DNA of 48,047 nucleotides from JAUQQI01 sp040289115 (lineage in GTDB: Bacteria > Chloroflexota > Dehalococcoidia > JAUQQI01): NCBI GenBank assembly GCA_040289115.1, contig PSKS01000015.1:1-48047 (forward strand), read 5' to 3'. This document shows positions 6,683 through 14,681 of the stretch, one piece after another (position 1 is the first letter of the stretch; each line of letters starts with the position of its first letter). Under the pieces are notes generated by a model. It was not told the DNA's origin. It worked only from the letters and a program-made list of their open reading frames with translations, and ran no database searches. Position numbers and translations under genes: made by a program.

Positions 6683-8759
6683 CCTGGTTTTTGCGGCCGC
6701 GGTGCTGGCCCTGGTGCCGGTTGGCCTGGCCTTAGCCCACGCCAACCTCATCCGGTCGGAGCCCCGGGCCGGGGCCCGCCTCGACGAGCCCCCGCCGGAG
6801 ATTCGCCTCTGGTTCTCCGAACCCATCGAGCCGGCATATACCCAGGTCAGGCTCCTGGACACCTCCGGAAACCCCATACCCACCGGCGAGCTGAGGGTCC
6901 TGCCGGGCGACGGCACCGCCGTGGCCGTCCCGGTTAGGCCGGGCCTGGGCCAGGGGATCTACACGGTGGCCTGGCAGACGCTTTCCCGGGTTGACGGCCA
7001 CATCACCCAGGGGTCCTTCAGCTTCGGGGTCGGCGTCGCCCCACCCCGCACCGGGCCCGAGACCGGCGCCGCCGGCAACCCCCTCGAAGCCGCCTTCAGG
7101 GCAGCCTCGTTTATCCTGGCCGCCTGGCTCGTGGGCGGGGCCCTCTTCCGGCTCCTAGTCCATCGGTCGGACTGGCCGGAAACCTGGACCCTGGTGGGGG
7201 CCCTCGGCCTGCAGCTGGCGGTCCTCTTCTGGACCCTGGCCTGGAGCCTGGCCGCCGGGCCCGGCCGTCTCTTTGATACCCTCTTCAACACCCAGCTGGG
7301 CCGAATTTTTATCGTCCGCAATGTCTTTGCCATGGGCCTGGTCCTTTCCACCCTCTGGGGACCGCCGGTCCGGCTGGGCATCGGGGTGGCCTTCCTGGGC
7401 ACATTGAGCCTCGGCTCCCACGCCGCCGCCACCGTCGACCCGCTGGCGGTTCTGCTCGACTGGATTCACCTTATGGGAGCGGCGGCCTGGGCCGGCGGCC
7501 TGATGCGCCTTGCCGGCCTGGCCTGGCTTAACCGGGGCGCGAAGGTCGATTGGGCCAGGGTAGTGGCCAGGTTTTCCAACCTGGCGATGGTTTCGGTGGC
7601 CCTCATCGGCCTGACGGGCCTTTACCGGGCCTGGCAGGAGCTGGGCGAACCTTCGGCCCTGGTCGATACAACCTGGGGCCGGCTGCTCCTGGGCAAGACG
7701 GTGGCGGCCGGCCTGGCCCTCCTGCTTGGGAGTTTCCACCTGCTTCGCTGGCGGCTTGGGACCGGGGAGCCGGGAGGACTGATTCGGCGGAGCCTCCTGG
7801 CCGAGGCCGTCCTGCTGGTCGGGGCGCTGGCCGTGAGCGGGCCCCTCACCTTTAACCCGCCGGCCCGGAGTGAGCTTTTAAACCGGCCGGTCCAGTTAAG
7901 CGGCCAGGCGGGAGAGTGGGGTTTTGACCTGGAAATCCGGCCGGGCCGGGTTGGGGATAACGACATCGTCCTCCGGGTTCGGCCGCCGAAGCCTGACTCC
8001 CGGGTCCAGGCAGTCTTTGTTCGATTTCGGATGACCGACCACAATATGGGCGAGGTGGAGGAGGTCCTGGACCCGGCCGGACCCAACGAGTTGGCCGGCC
8101 AGACTTCCCAGCTTTCGATGGTGGGGAACTGGGAGGCCAGGGTGGTTATACGCCCAGAGGGGGACTACGACCGGGTCGGCCGGGCGGTCTTCCAGGTCAG
8201 GGAGCCGGCCCTACCCATGGCGCCGGGGCCGCCGGTCCCGCCGTGGGTTTTGGCAACCGGGGGCCTCTGGGCGGTGGGTCTTTTGACCATTGTGATTGCC
8301 TTGGTGGAGGGCAAAAACGGTACGGAGCGGCGAGCCCTGGCCGGCCTGCTTTTAATTCTGGCGGGCTCGGCGCTGTTTTTCTACTTCGCCAACCGAACCG
8401 AGGCCGGCATTCTGGGCCTGGGGGAGCAGGTTCCGACGGTCAACCCGATTCCGGCCGACGAAACCTCCCTGGCCCGGGGCAAGGCCCTCTATCAGGCCCA
8501 CTGCCTTTCATGCCACGGTCCCGATGGGCGGGGTGACGGCCCGGCCGCTGCCTCTCTGCCGGCGCCCCCGGCCGACCTTACGGTTCACGCCCCGGCCCAC
8601 ACCGACGGGGAGCTCTTCCGGTTCATCGCCAACGGCCTGCGGGGAACGCCCATGCCCGCCTTCAAGGGCACCTTGAGCCGGGAGGACATCTGGCACCTGG
8701 TAAATTACATCAAGAGCCTGGCGCAGTTCGAGACTAGCTACAACCTAACCGGCCGCTGA
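6666..8759 (+). CDS. CopC-CopD-cytochrome c fusion protein
   Basis: A 697-residue protein with three parts. A signal peptide (1-24) is followed by a CopC-like copper-binding beta-sandwich (about 25-125) with the N-terminal His (AHANLIRSEP) and the DGHITQGSFSFGV motif. Next comes a CopD-type membrane domain of about eight helices (about 140-400). A beta-rich extracytoplasmic domain and one more helix then lead to a C-terminal c-type cytochrome: haem motif CLSCH at 613-617 and a likely axial Met in TPMPAF at 663. CopC and CopD normally handle copper in the periplasm and import it. The haem domain suggests electron transfer coupled to copper delivery or to a terminal oxidase (inference). Confidence 0.88.
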   Translation: MRRRISLVFAAAVLALVPVGLALAHANLIRSEPRAGARLDEPPPEIRLWFSEPIEPAYTQVRLLDTSGNPIPTGELRVLPGDGTAVAVPVRPGLGQGIYTVAWQTLSRVDGHITQGSFSFGVGVAPPRTGPETGAAGNPLEAAFRAASFILAAWLVGGALFRLLVHRSDWPETWTLVGALGLQLAVLFWTLAWSLAAGPGRLFDTLFNTQLGRIFIVRNVFAMGLVLSTLWGPPVRLGIGVAFLGTLSLGSHAAATVDPLAVLLDWIHLMGAAAWAGGLMRLAGLAWLNRGAKVDWARVVARFSNLAMVSVALIGLTGLYRAWQELGEPSALVDTTWGRLLLGKTVAAGLALLLGSFHLLRWRLGTGEPGGLIRRSLLAEAVLLVGALAVSGPLTFNPPARSELLNRPVQLSGQAGEWGFDLEIRPGRVGDNDIVLRVRPPKPDSRVQAVFVRFRMTDHNMGEVEEVLDPAGPNELAGQTSQLSMVGNWEARVVIRPEGDYDRVGRAVFQVREPALPMAPGPPVPPWVLATGGLWAVGLLTIVIALVEGKNGTERRALAGLLLILAGSALFFYFANRTEAGILGLGEQVPTVNPIPADETSLARGKALYQAHCLSCHGPDGRGDGPAAASLPAPPADLTVHAPAHTDGELFRFIANGLRGTPMPAFKGTLSREDIWHLVNYIKSLAQFETSYNLTGR

Positions 8760-8826
8760 GCTTCGCGCCGCCGGCTCCCCAGGGCGCCCGGCTTCAAGCC
8801 CCAGGATCTGCGCTCTCTGCGCCGGT

Positions 8827-8855
8827 TTGACCCGGGTGGGGGGCTCCGGTATACT
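8827..8855 (+). promoter_or_regulatory. promoter of the ETF-oxidoreductase operon
   Basis: TTGACC (8827-8832), a 17-bp spacer and TATACT (8850-8855) make a near-consensus housekeeping promoter, about 65 bp before the oxidoreductase start. Confidence 0.75.
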
Positions 8856-8861
8856 GACGTG

Positions 8862-8877
8862 GGTGATTTTCATCACC
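8862..8877. promoter_or_regulatory. palindrome at the transcription start (possible operator)
   Basis: GGTGAT-TTTC-ATCACC is a perfect 6-bp inverted repeat lying exactly at the expected +1 of the preceding promoter. This is the position of a repressor site. The cognate regulator is not identified. Confidence 0.45.
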
Positions 8878-8920
8878 AGCGCACCGGCCTAGGGCCGACT
8901 CTGCCAGGAGAAGCCGAAAG

Positions 8921-10951
8921 ATGGACCTGCCGCACAAGGAGTCGTTCTTCAACATCGGCCCCGAGCGGTATCTCAATTACGTCTTCGCCCTCATCGCCCT
9001 GGCCTTCGTCGCCTACCACATCTACCGCCGCTACCGTATCTGGCGCCTTGGCAAGTCCGAAGCCCGCTTCGACCGCCTGCCCGAAAGAGTCAGCCTGCTT
9101 CTCCGCTATGCCCTGGCCCAACTCAAGATGCCCCGGGACCCCTGGGCGGCCGTCGTCCACTACGGCATCTTCTGGGGTTACCTGCTCCTCTTTGTGGCCA
9201 CCGTCTTGGATGGGACCACTTACTGGCTTAAGGTTTTCACGGGCTACGAAGTCCTGGTCGGGCCGACTTACCTGCTCTACAAGGCCCTCATCGGTAACCT
9301 GGGGGGAACCCTCGCCCTCATCGGCCTGCTGGCCGCCTTTTACTGGCGGCTAGTTGTCAAACCGAGCCGGCTGCGCTACCAGACCGAGGACTGGGTGATT
9401 TTAGGCCTGCTTCTTTTCAACGTGGTAAACGGGTTTGAGCTTCAGGCGGCACGGCTGGCCCTTACCGACCTGCGGTCCCACCCGGAGTGGGCCTACTGGG
9501 CCTACGGCAGCTACCCCCTCGCCTTACTTCTTTACGGCCTGCCCGAGTCGGTTCTCCGGCCCCTGCATTGGGCCTCCTGGTGGGTGCACGTGCTGGCCTC
9601 GCAGTTCACCATCGCCTTTATCGCCTACTCAAAGCTCGAGCACATCGTCTTTGGGCCTCTTAATATCTTCTTCCGGTCGCTGGAGCCGAGGGGCACCCTT
9701 AAGCCCATCCCGGACATCGAGACGGCCGAGACTTATGGCGCCAACCGGGTCCCGGACTTCACCTGGAAGCAGCTACTCGATGCCGACGCTTGCATCAAGT
9801 GCGGCCGGTGCACCGCCAGCTGTCCGGCAAACCTAACCGGCAAGCCCCTCTCGCCCAGGAAAATCATCCTGGACCTTAGGGCCGAAATGGACCGCACCGG
9901 ACCCCGCTATCTTCAGGGCCGGCAGCCGGACGGTCCTGCCCTGGTGGGGGAGGTCACCACCGACGACGAGTTGTGGGACTGCCTCACCTGCGGGGCCTGC
10001 ATGGAGGCGTGCCCAATGGAGATCGAGCACGTCCCGACCATCGTCGACGAGCGCCGCTACCTGGTCCTCAACGAGGGCCGGGTTCCCCGGGACGTGGTGA
10101 ACCTCTTTAACAACCTGGAGCGTTCGGGCAACCCCTGGGGCTATCCGCCCACCACCCGCTCGGACTGGGCCAAGGACCTGGGCATTAAAACCATTGCCGA
10201 GGATCCCGACGCTGAGTACCTCTGGTGGGTCGGCTGCGCCGGCTCCTACGATGAGCGCAACATTCGGGTGAGCCGAGCCCTGGCCCGGGTGCTTCAGGCG
10301 GCTGGGGTGCGGTTTTCCATCCTGGGCCCGGAGGAGACGTGCAACGGCGACCCGGCCCGGCGGGCCGGACACGAGTATCTTTACCAAATCCTGGCCCAAC
10401 AGAACGTGGAAATCCTCAACCGCTACGGCGTCCGGAAAATCCTCACTGCCTGCCCCCACTGCTTTAACACCTTGAAGAATGAATACCGGCACTTTGGGGG
10501 CTTTTACGAGGTCATCCACCATAGCCAACTCATCGCCCGGCTGGTGGAATCCGGTCGGATCCGCCTGGAGCGGCCGGTGGGCCGCCGCCTCACCTACCAT
10601 GACCCTTGCTACCTCGGCCGCCATAACGGGGTGTACGACCCGCCCCGGGGCGTCCTGAGCCGGCTGCCCGGGACCGGTCTGGTAGAGATGCGCCTACACC
10701 GGCACCGGGCCTTCTGCTGTGGGGGCGGTGGTGCCCGGGTCTTTATGACGGAGACCAGGGGGCACAAGCGGGTCAACCACGAGCGGGTTGACCACGTGCT
10801 GGCCGTCGACCCGGAGCTTATCGCCACGGCCTGCCCATTCTGCATGATCATGTTCGAGGACGGCCTTAAAACCCGGAACCTGATCGACCGGCTCCAGGCC
10901 CGGGACTTGGCGGAGCTGGTCGCCGAAAGCGCCGGTTTAAACTTTAAATAA
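8921..10951 (+). CDS. ETF:menaquinone oxidoreductase, EMO type (membrane FeS protein)
   Basis: A 676-residue fusion. Residues 15-245 are a nitrate-reductase-gamma-like membrane domain with about five helices and several His residues for haem b. Residues 285-370 are a di-cluster ferredoxin with C291/C294/C297/C301 and C354/C357/C360/C364. Residues 410-670 hold two CCG-type heterodisulfide reductase (HdrD-like) domains, including CPHC and CCGGGGARVF. In syntrophs and other anaerobes this architecture, encoded beside etfAB, accepts electrons from ETF and reduces the quinone pool. Directly followed by etfB and etfA (20-bp gaps), which supports that role. Confidence 0.85.
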   Translation: MDLPHKESFFNIGPERYLNYVFALIALAFVAYHIYRRYRIWRLGKSEARFDRLPERVSLLLRYALAQLKMPRDPWAAVVHYGIFWGYLLLFVATVLDGTTYWLKVFTGYEVLVGPTYLLYKALIGNLGGTLALIGLLAAFYWRLVVKPSRLRYQTEDWVILGLLLFNVVNGFELQAARLALTDLRSHPEWAYWAYGSYPLALLLYGLPESVLRPLHWASWWVHVLASQFTIAFIAYSKLEHIVFGPLNIFFRSLEPRGTLKPIPDIETAETYGANRVPDFTWKQLLDADACIKCGRCTASCPANLTGKPLSPRKIILDLRAEMDRTGPRYLQGRQPDGPALVGEVTTDDELWDCLTCGACMEACPMEIEHVPTIVDERRYLVLNEGRVPRDVVNLFNNLERSGNPWGYPPTTRSDWAKDLGIKTIAEDPDAEYLWWVGCAGSYDERNIRVSRALARVLQAAGVRFSILGPEETCNGDPARRAGHEYLYQILAQQNVEILNRYGVRKILTACPHCFNTLKNEYRHFGGFYEVIHHSQLIARLVESGRIRLERPVGRRLTYHDPCYLGRHNGVYDPPRGVLSRLPGTGLVEMRLHRHRAFCCGGGGARVFMTETRGHKRVNHERVDHVLAVDPELIATACPFCMIMFEDGLKTRNLIDRLQARDLAELVAESAGLNFK

Positions 10952-10970
10952 ATGTCGGGGGAGTGGTGCC

Positions 10971-11765
10971 ATGAATATCGTCGTCTGCATCAAGTACGTA
11001 CCTGACTGGGAAGCGCCGGCCTCCCAGTTCAGGATTGAGGACACCCGGCTCGTGCCGGCGCCGGGAATCGGCTACCGGATAAGCGATACCGACGACGAGG
11101 CCATCGAGGCCGCCCTGCGTCTAAGGGAAAAGCACGGCGGCCGCGTTACGGCCATCAGCCTGGGCCCATCGGTGGCCCGGGACGGCCTCAAGCACGCCCT
11201 GGCCATGGGCTGCGACCAGGCCATTCTGCTGGAAGACCCGGCCTTTGAAGACAGCGACGCCGTCGGGACCGCTGTGGCCCTGGCCGCGGCCATCCGCAAG
11301 CTCGGCGAATTCGACCTGATCCTGACTGGCCGGCAGGCGGCCGACTGGGACCAGGGCCAAGTCCACGCCGGGATTGCCGAGCTGCTGGGCCTGCCGGTAA
11401 TCATCCCGGCGAGACATATTGAATGGACCGGGTCCGAGTTCGTCGTCCACCGGATCTACGAGGAAGGCTACGAGGAGGTCGCCGTTAGGCCCCCCTGTGT
11501 CGTTGCCTGCAGTAACGAGGTCGCCGAACCCCGCTACCCGACCCTGCGGGGGATCATGGCCGCCAGCCGGGCCCAGATTCCCGTCTGGACGGCCGCTGAC
11601 CTGGGGCTGGATCCCTCCCAGGTAGGCCGGTCCGGCCGCCGAACCCGGCTGCTCCGGCTCTACACGCCCCAGGTCGAGGCCAAGTGCGAGTTTATCGAGG
11701 GCGATACCCCGGAAGAGGTCGCTGCCAAGCTGGTCCAGCGGCTCCGGGAAGAAAAACTGCTTTAA
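10971..11765 (+). CDS. etfB: electron transfer flavoprotein, beta subunit
   Basis: 264 residues, the usual family length. It begins MNIVVCIKYVPD, has the adenine-nucleotide-binding-fold motif ALAMGCDQAILLED and the ETF-beta signature TGRQAADWDQGQVHAGIAELLGLP (canonical Asp-Gly is Asp-Trp here). It forms a heterodimer with the next gene product and shuttles electrons from acyl-CoA-type dehydrogenases to the membrane oxidoreductase encoded upstream. No dehydrogenase is in the window, so the electron donor must be encoded elsewhere. Confidence 0.92.
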   Translation: MNIVVCIKYVPDWEAPASQFRIEDTRLVPAPGIGYRISDTDDEAIEAALRLREKHGGRVTAISLGPSVARDGLKHALAMGCDQAILLEDPAFEDSDAVGTAVALAAAIRKLGEFDLILTGRQAADWDQGQVHAGIAELLGLPVIIPARHIEWTGSEFVVHRIYEEGYEEVAVRPPCVVACSNEVAEPRYPTLRGIMAASRAQIPVWTAADLGLDPSQVGRSGRRTRLLRLYTPQVEAKCEFIEGDTPEEVAAKLVQRLREEKLL

Positions 11766-11786
11766 AGGCCAGGAGGAAACCCGACC

Positions 11787-12785
11787 ATGGCAGCCGAGAC
11801 CAGTGGCATAGTTGCAGTCCTTGAGCCAGCCGCTGGCGCAGCCCTGACCGCCGAGGTGCTGGGAGTGGCCCGTCGCCTCGGCAACGAGCTTTCCGAGTCG
11901 GTGACCGCCGTGGTGCTGGGGGCAGCCCCAGCGGAAGCGGAGGGCCTCTGGGCGTTGGGGGCCGATCGGGTCGTCCGGGTGGTTCATCCCATCCTGGAGA
12001 CTTTTAACCTGGACGCGGCTGTGAACGCCCTGGAGTCCCTGTTCCGGCGGGAGAACCCCAACGTGGTCCTGATGGCCCACACGTTTCAGGGCCGGGCCCT
12101 GGGGCCGGCCCTCGCCTTCCGGCTGCAGACCGGGGTTGCCACCGACTGCGTCGACCTTCGCGTCGAGGGCGAGGGCCGCACTGTGGTTTTAACCCGGTCG
12201 ATTTTAGGGGGTAATTTCCGGGCCGAGGTCGTCATCGAGACCCGGCCCCAGGTGGTCACCCTGCGGCCCAAGGCCTTCCCGCCGGCTGAGCCCGAGGCTG
12301 GTCGAACCGGGACCGAGGAGGAGTTCCGGCCGGAGCTTGATCCCGCCCGCATCCGGCAGGAGGTCCGGCGCCAGGTTCAGGAGGCCGCCGCCGAGGGTGT
12401 TCGGCTGGAGGACGCCCGTATCGTCGTGGCCGGGGGGCGGGGCCTGGGCGGGCCCGAGAACTGGTACCTGATTGAGGAACTGGCCAAGGCGCTGGGGGCG
12501 GCCGTCGGCGCCTCCCGGGCCGTAACCGACGCCGGCTGGGTTCCCACCAGCCTGCAGGTAGGCCTCACCGGCAAGACCATAAGCCCCGACCTCTACATCG
12601 CCGTGGGCATCTCCGGGGCCGTCCAACACATGGCGGGGGTCTCCGCGGCCAAAACCATCGTGGCCATCAACAAGGACCCAGACGCTACTATCTTTAAATA
12701 TGCCCGGTTCGGGGTCGTTGGGGACGCCAAACAGATCTTGCCCGCGCTGACCCGGGAGGTTAAAAAGGCCCTGGGCAAGGAATAA
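11787..12785 (+). CDS. etfA: electron transfer flavoprotein, alpha subunit
   Basis: 332 residues. The C-terminal FAD domain shows the family hallmarks in order: GGRGLGGPENW, GASRAVTDAGWVP, QVGLTGKTISPDLYIAVGISG, AVQHMAGVSAAKTIVAIN and FGVVGDAKQILP. The N-terminal domain is a nucleotide-binding fold. Behind an AGGAGG ribosome site, 21 bp after etfB. It carries FAD and passes electrons to the EMO-type membrane protein of this operon. Confidence 0.93.
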   Translation: MAAETSGIVAVLEPAAGAALTAEVLGVARRLGNELSESVTAVVLGAAPAEAEGLWALGADRVVRVVHPILETFNLDAAVNALESLFRRENPNVVLMAHTFQGRALGPALAFRLQTGVATDCVDLRVEGEGRTVVLTRSILGGNFRAEVVIETRPQVVTLRPKAFPPAEPEAGRTGTEEEFRPELDPARIRQEVRRQVQEAAAEGVRLEDARIVVAGGRGLGGPENWYLIEELAKALGAAVGASRAVTDAGWVPTSLQVGLTGKTISPDLYIAVGISGAVQHMAGVSAAKTIVAINKDPDATIFKYARFGVVGDAKQILPALTREVKKALGKE

Positions 12786-12787
12786 AG

Positions 12788-13402
12788 GTGGTCGTCATCG
12801 GGCTAACCGGAGGGCCCGGGACCGGTAAAAGCACCGTCGCCGCGATGCTGGCCCGCCGGGGGGCGGCTGTTATCGAGGCCGACCGCCTCGGCCACCAGGC
12901 CTATGCCCCCGGAACTGCCGGCTGGGAGGCCGTGGTCCGGGCCTTCGGCCCCGAAGTCATCGCCCCCGACGGGACCATCGACCGGCGTCGCCTGGGGGCG
13001 CTGGTCTTTTCGGACCCGGAAAAGCTCCGCCGCCTCAACGCCATCATCCACCCGGAGATCCGGCGGCTGATCACGGTACAGCTCGAGAAATTCCGCCGGG
13101 AGGGGGTGCGGGTCGTGGTAATCGAGGCGGCCCTGCTCTTTGAGGCCGGCTGGGATGACCTGGTGGACGAGGTCTGGGTTACCACCGCACCCCCCGACGT
13201 TGCCGCCGCCCGCTACGCGGCCCGGACGGGCCTACCCGAGGCGGAGGTCCGACAGCGGGTGGCCGCCCAGCTCGACGCGGCAGAGAAGGTCCGTCGGGCT
13301 GACCGAATCATCGACACCTCCGGCTCCCTGGCCAACGTTGAAAGGCAGGTCGACCGCCTGTGGAATGAGCTGTTGAGCCGGGCAGCCCGGCAGGATCCTT
13401 AG
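12788..13402 (+). CDS. coaE: dephospho-CoA kinase
   Basis: 204 residues; phosphorylates dephospho-CoA at the ribose 3'-OH, the last step of coenzyme A synthesis in the cytoplasm. P-loop GGPGTGKST at 8-16, then the CoaE motifs IEADRLGHQAY, LGALVFSDPEKLRRLNAIIHPEI and VVIEAALLFEAGWDDLVDEVW, and the lid TGLPEAEVRQRVAAQ. The start is GTG, 2 bp after the etfA stop, so it is the last gene of the ETF operon. CoA supply and an acyl-CoA-linked electron chain make a sensible pairing. Confidence 0.93.
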   Translation: MVVIGLTGGPGTGKSTVAAMLARRGAAVIEADRLGHQAYAPGTAGWEAVVRAFGPEVIAPDGTIDRRRLGALVFSDPEKLRRLNAIIHPEIRRLITVQLEKFRREGVRVVVIEAALLFEAGWDDLVDEVWVTTAPPDVAAARYAARTGLPEAEVRQRVAAQLDAAEKVRRADRIIDTSGSLANVERQVDRLWNELLSRAARQDP

Positions 13403-13427
13403 CGGCCGAGGTACGAAGCCGCCGAAT

Positions 13428-13456
13428 TTGACGAGGCCGCAAGGTTCTGCTAAACT
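13428..13456 (+). promoter_or_regulatory. promoter of the cobalamin operon
   Basis: TTGACG (13428-13433), 17-bp spacer, TAAACT (13451-13456), placing the start of transcription near 13463, just ahead of the cobalamin riboswitch. Confidence 0.65.
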
Positions 13457-13467
13457 TGGGCAGAACC
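13443..13467. promoter_or_regulatory. palindrome centred on the -10 element
   Basis: GGTTCTGC (13443-13450) and GCAGAACC (13460-13467) are perfect 8-bp inverted arms around the TAAACT -10 box. The position is that of a repressor operator, suggesting protein-level control on top of the riboswitch. Confidence 0.5.
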
Positions 13468-13480
13468 AGCCTAAACAACC

Positions 13481-13625
13481 GAATACTGGCCCGGGGCAAT
13501 CCCGGAAGGCCCGGCCTTCCGGGATGCAAAGGGGAAGTGGGTGAAAATCCCACGCTGACGCGCAACTGTGACCGGCCGCTGCCGGCGGTCCGGAAGCCAG
13601 ACCTCCCGTCCCGGGCAGCCGAACT
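13481..13625 (+). ncRNA. cobalamin riboswitch
   Basis: The leader contains the conserved adenosylcobalamin aptamer elements in order: a GC-rich P2/P3-like arm (CCCGGAAGGC-CCGGCCTTCCGGG), GTGGGTGAAAATCCCAC, GCTGACGCGCAACTGTGA, and the B12-box-like GGAAGCCAGACC. It precedes the BtuFCD transporter and B12 assembly genes, the expected targets. Ligand binding represses the downstream genes in known members. Edges are approximate. Confidence 0.92.
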
Positions 13626-13643
13626 CCTTCGCGGATTGAGGGT

Positions 13644-13695
13644 GAGGCAACCGAGAGCCCTTGCTTCCGTCGGAGAAGGGCTTTTTTGTTGCCTC
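13644..13695 (+). terminator. riboswitch expression platform: nested terminator
   Basis: AGCCCTT (13656-13662) pairs with AAGGGCT (13676-13682), followed by T5: an intrinsic terminator upstream of btuF. An outer stem, GAGGCAAC (13644-13651) with GTTGCCTC (13688-13695), encloses it and its U-run, so the lower stem may compete with or reinforce termination. Confidence 0.8.
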
Positions 13696-13718
13696 CTAGG
13701 CTAAAAGGAGGTGTAACC

Positions 13719-14681
13719 TTGGATCACCGCGTCCTGCCGTTTAAGGCCTTCGGCCGACGGGTGCGGGGGCTTTGGCTTTTCTTAATCCTGCTCCTAGCCG
13801 CCTGTGCGCCGCCCCAGGGCGCGCCGGCCCCCCAGCCCCCATCACCCCCGGCCCTGGCCTTCCCGGTCACCGTCACTGACGATGACGGCCAGACGGTAAC
13901 CGTCGAACGGGAGCCCCAGCGGCTCATCACCTTGGCCCCCAGCAACACCGAAATCGTCTACGCCCTCGGTATCGGCGACCGGCTGGTGGCCGTAAGTGAC
14001 TACTCGGATTATCCCCCCGAGGCCGCCGCCAAGCCCAAGGTCGGGTACATCAGGGTCGACATCGAGCGGGTCATCGCCTATAACCCCGACCTGATCCTGG
14101 CCACCGGCGCCCACCGCCAGCAGGTGACCCCGCAGCTGCGCCAGCGGGGCCTCAAGGTCATCACCTTAGACCCCAAAAACATCGACCACGTCTTCGATAA
14201 CATCTTGTTGGTGGGTCGGGCCACCGGCCAGATGGCCGCGGCCGAGAAGCTGGTGGCTGACCTGAAGGCGAGGGTCCAGCAAATCGAGGCGAGGGTTCGG
14301 CAGGCCAAAACCCGACCCCGGGTCTTCTTCGAGCTGGACAAGAGCCTTTTTACGGTGGGTCCCGGCAGCTTTATCCACGACATGATTGTCCGGGCCGGGG
14401 GCGAGAACATCGCCGGGGACGCCGACCGCCCCTACCCCCAGCTCAGCCTCGAGGTGCTTCTCCAGCGGGACCCCGAGGTGGTCATCATCACCGACATCGG
14501 CCCCTACGGGGGCGAAACCCCTGAGTCAGTCCGTGCCCGGCCCGGCTGGCAAGCCCTCTCGGCCGTCAAAAACAACCGGATCGTCCCCATCAACCCCGAC
14601 CTGGTCAACCGCCCGGGCCCCCGAATTGTCGACGGCTTTGAGGCCATCGCCCGGGCCGTTCACCCGGAGGTCTTCAATTGA
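13719..14681 (+). CDS. btuF: vitamin B12 ABC transporter, substrate-binding lipoprotein
   Basis: About 320 residues from TTG 13719, chosen because AAAGGAGGTG lies at the right distance; an upstream ATG at 13686 would put coding sequence into the terminator. The signal peptide ends in a lipobox (LLLAAC). The class III cobalamin/siderophore-binding fold is seen in RLITLAPSNTEIVYALGIGDRLVAVS, ERVIAYNPDLILATG and RPGWQALSAVKNNRIVPI. It delivers corrinoids to BtuC/BtuD. The riboswitch upstream supports B12 over siderophores. Confidence 0.88.
   Translation: MDHRVLPFKAFGRRVRGLWLFLILLLAACAPPQGAPAPQPPSPPALAFPVTVTDDDGQTVTVEREPQRLITLAPSNTEIVYALGIGDRLVAVSDYSDYPPEAAAKPKVGYIRVDIERVIAYNPDLILATGAHRQQVTPQLRQRGLKVITLDPKNIDHVFDNILLVGRATGQMAAAEKLVADLKARVQQIEARVRQAKTRPRVFFELDKSLFTVGPGSFIHDMIVRAGGENIAGDADRPYPQLSLEVLLQRDPEVVIITDIGPYGGETPESVRARPGWQALSAVKNNRIVPINPDLVNRPGPRIVDGFEAIARAVHPEVFN

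Noticed and set aside
11121..12080. 319-codon minus-strand frame spanning etfB and etfA
   Set aside because: It crosses two well-defined genes on the other strand and shows no domain.
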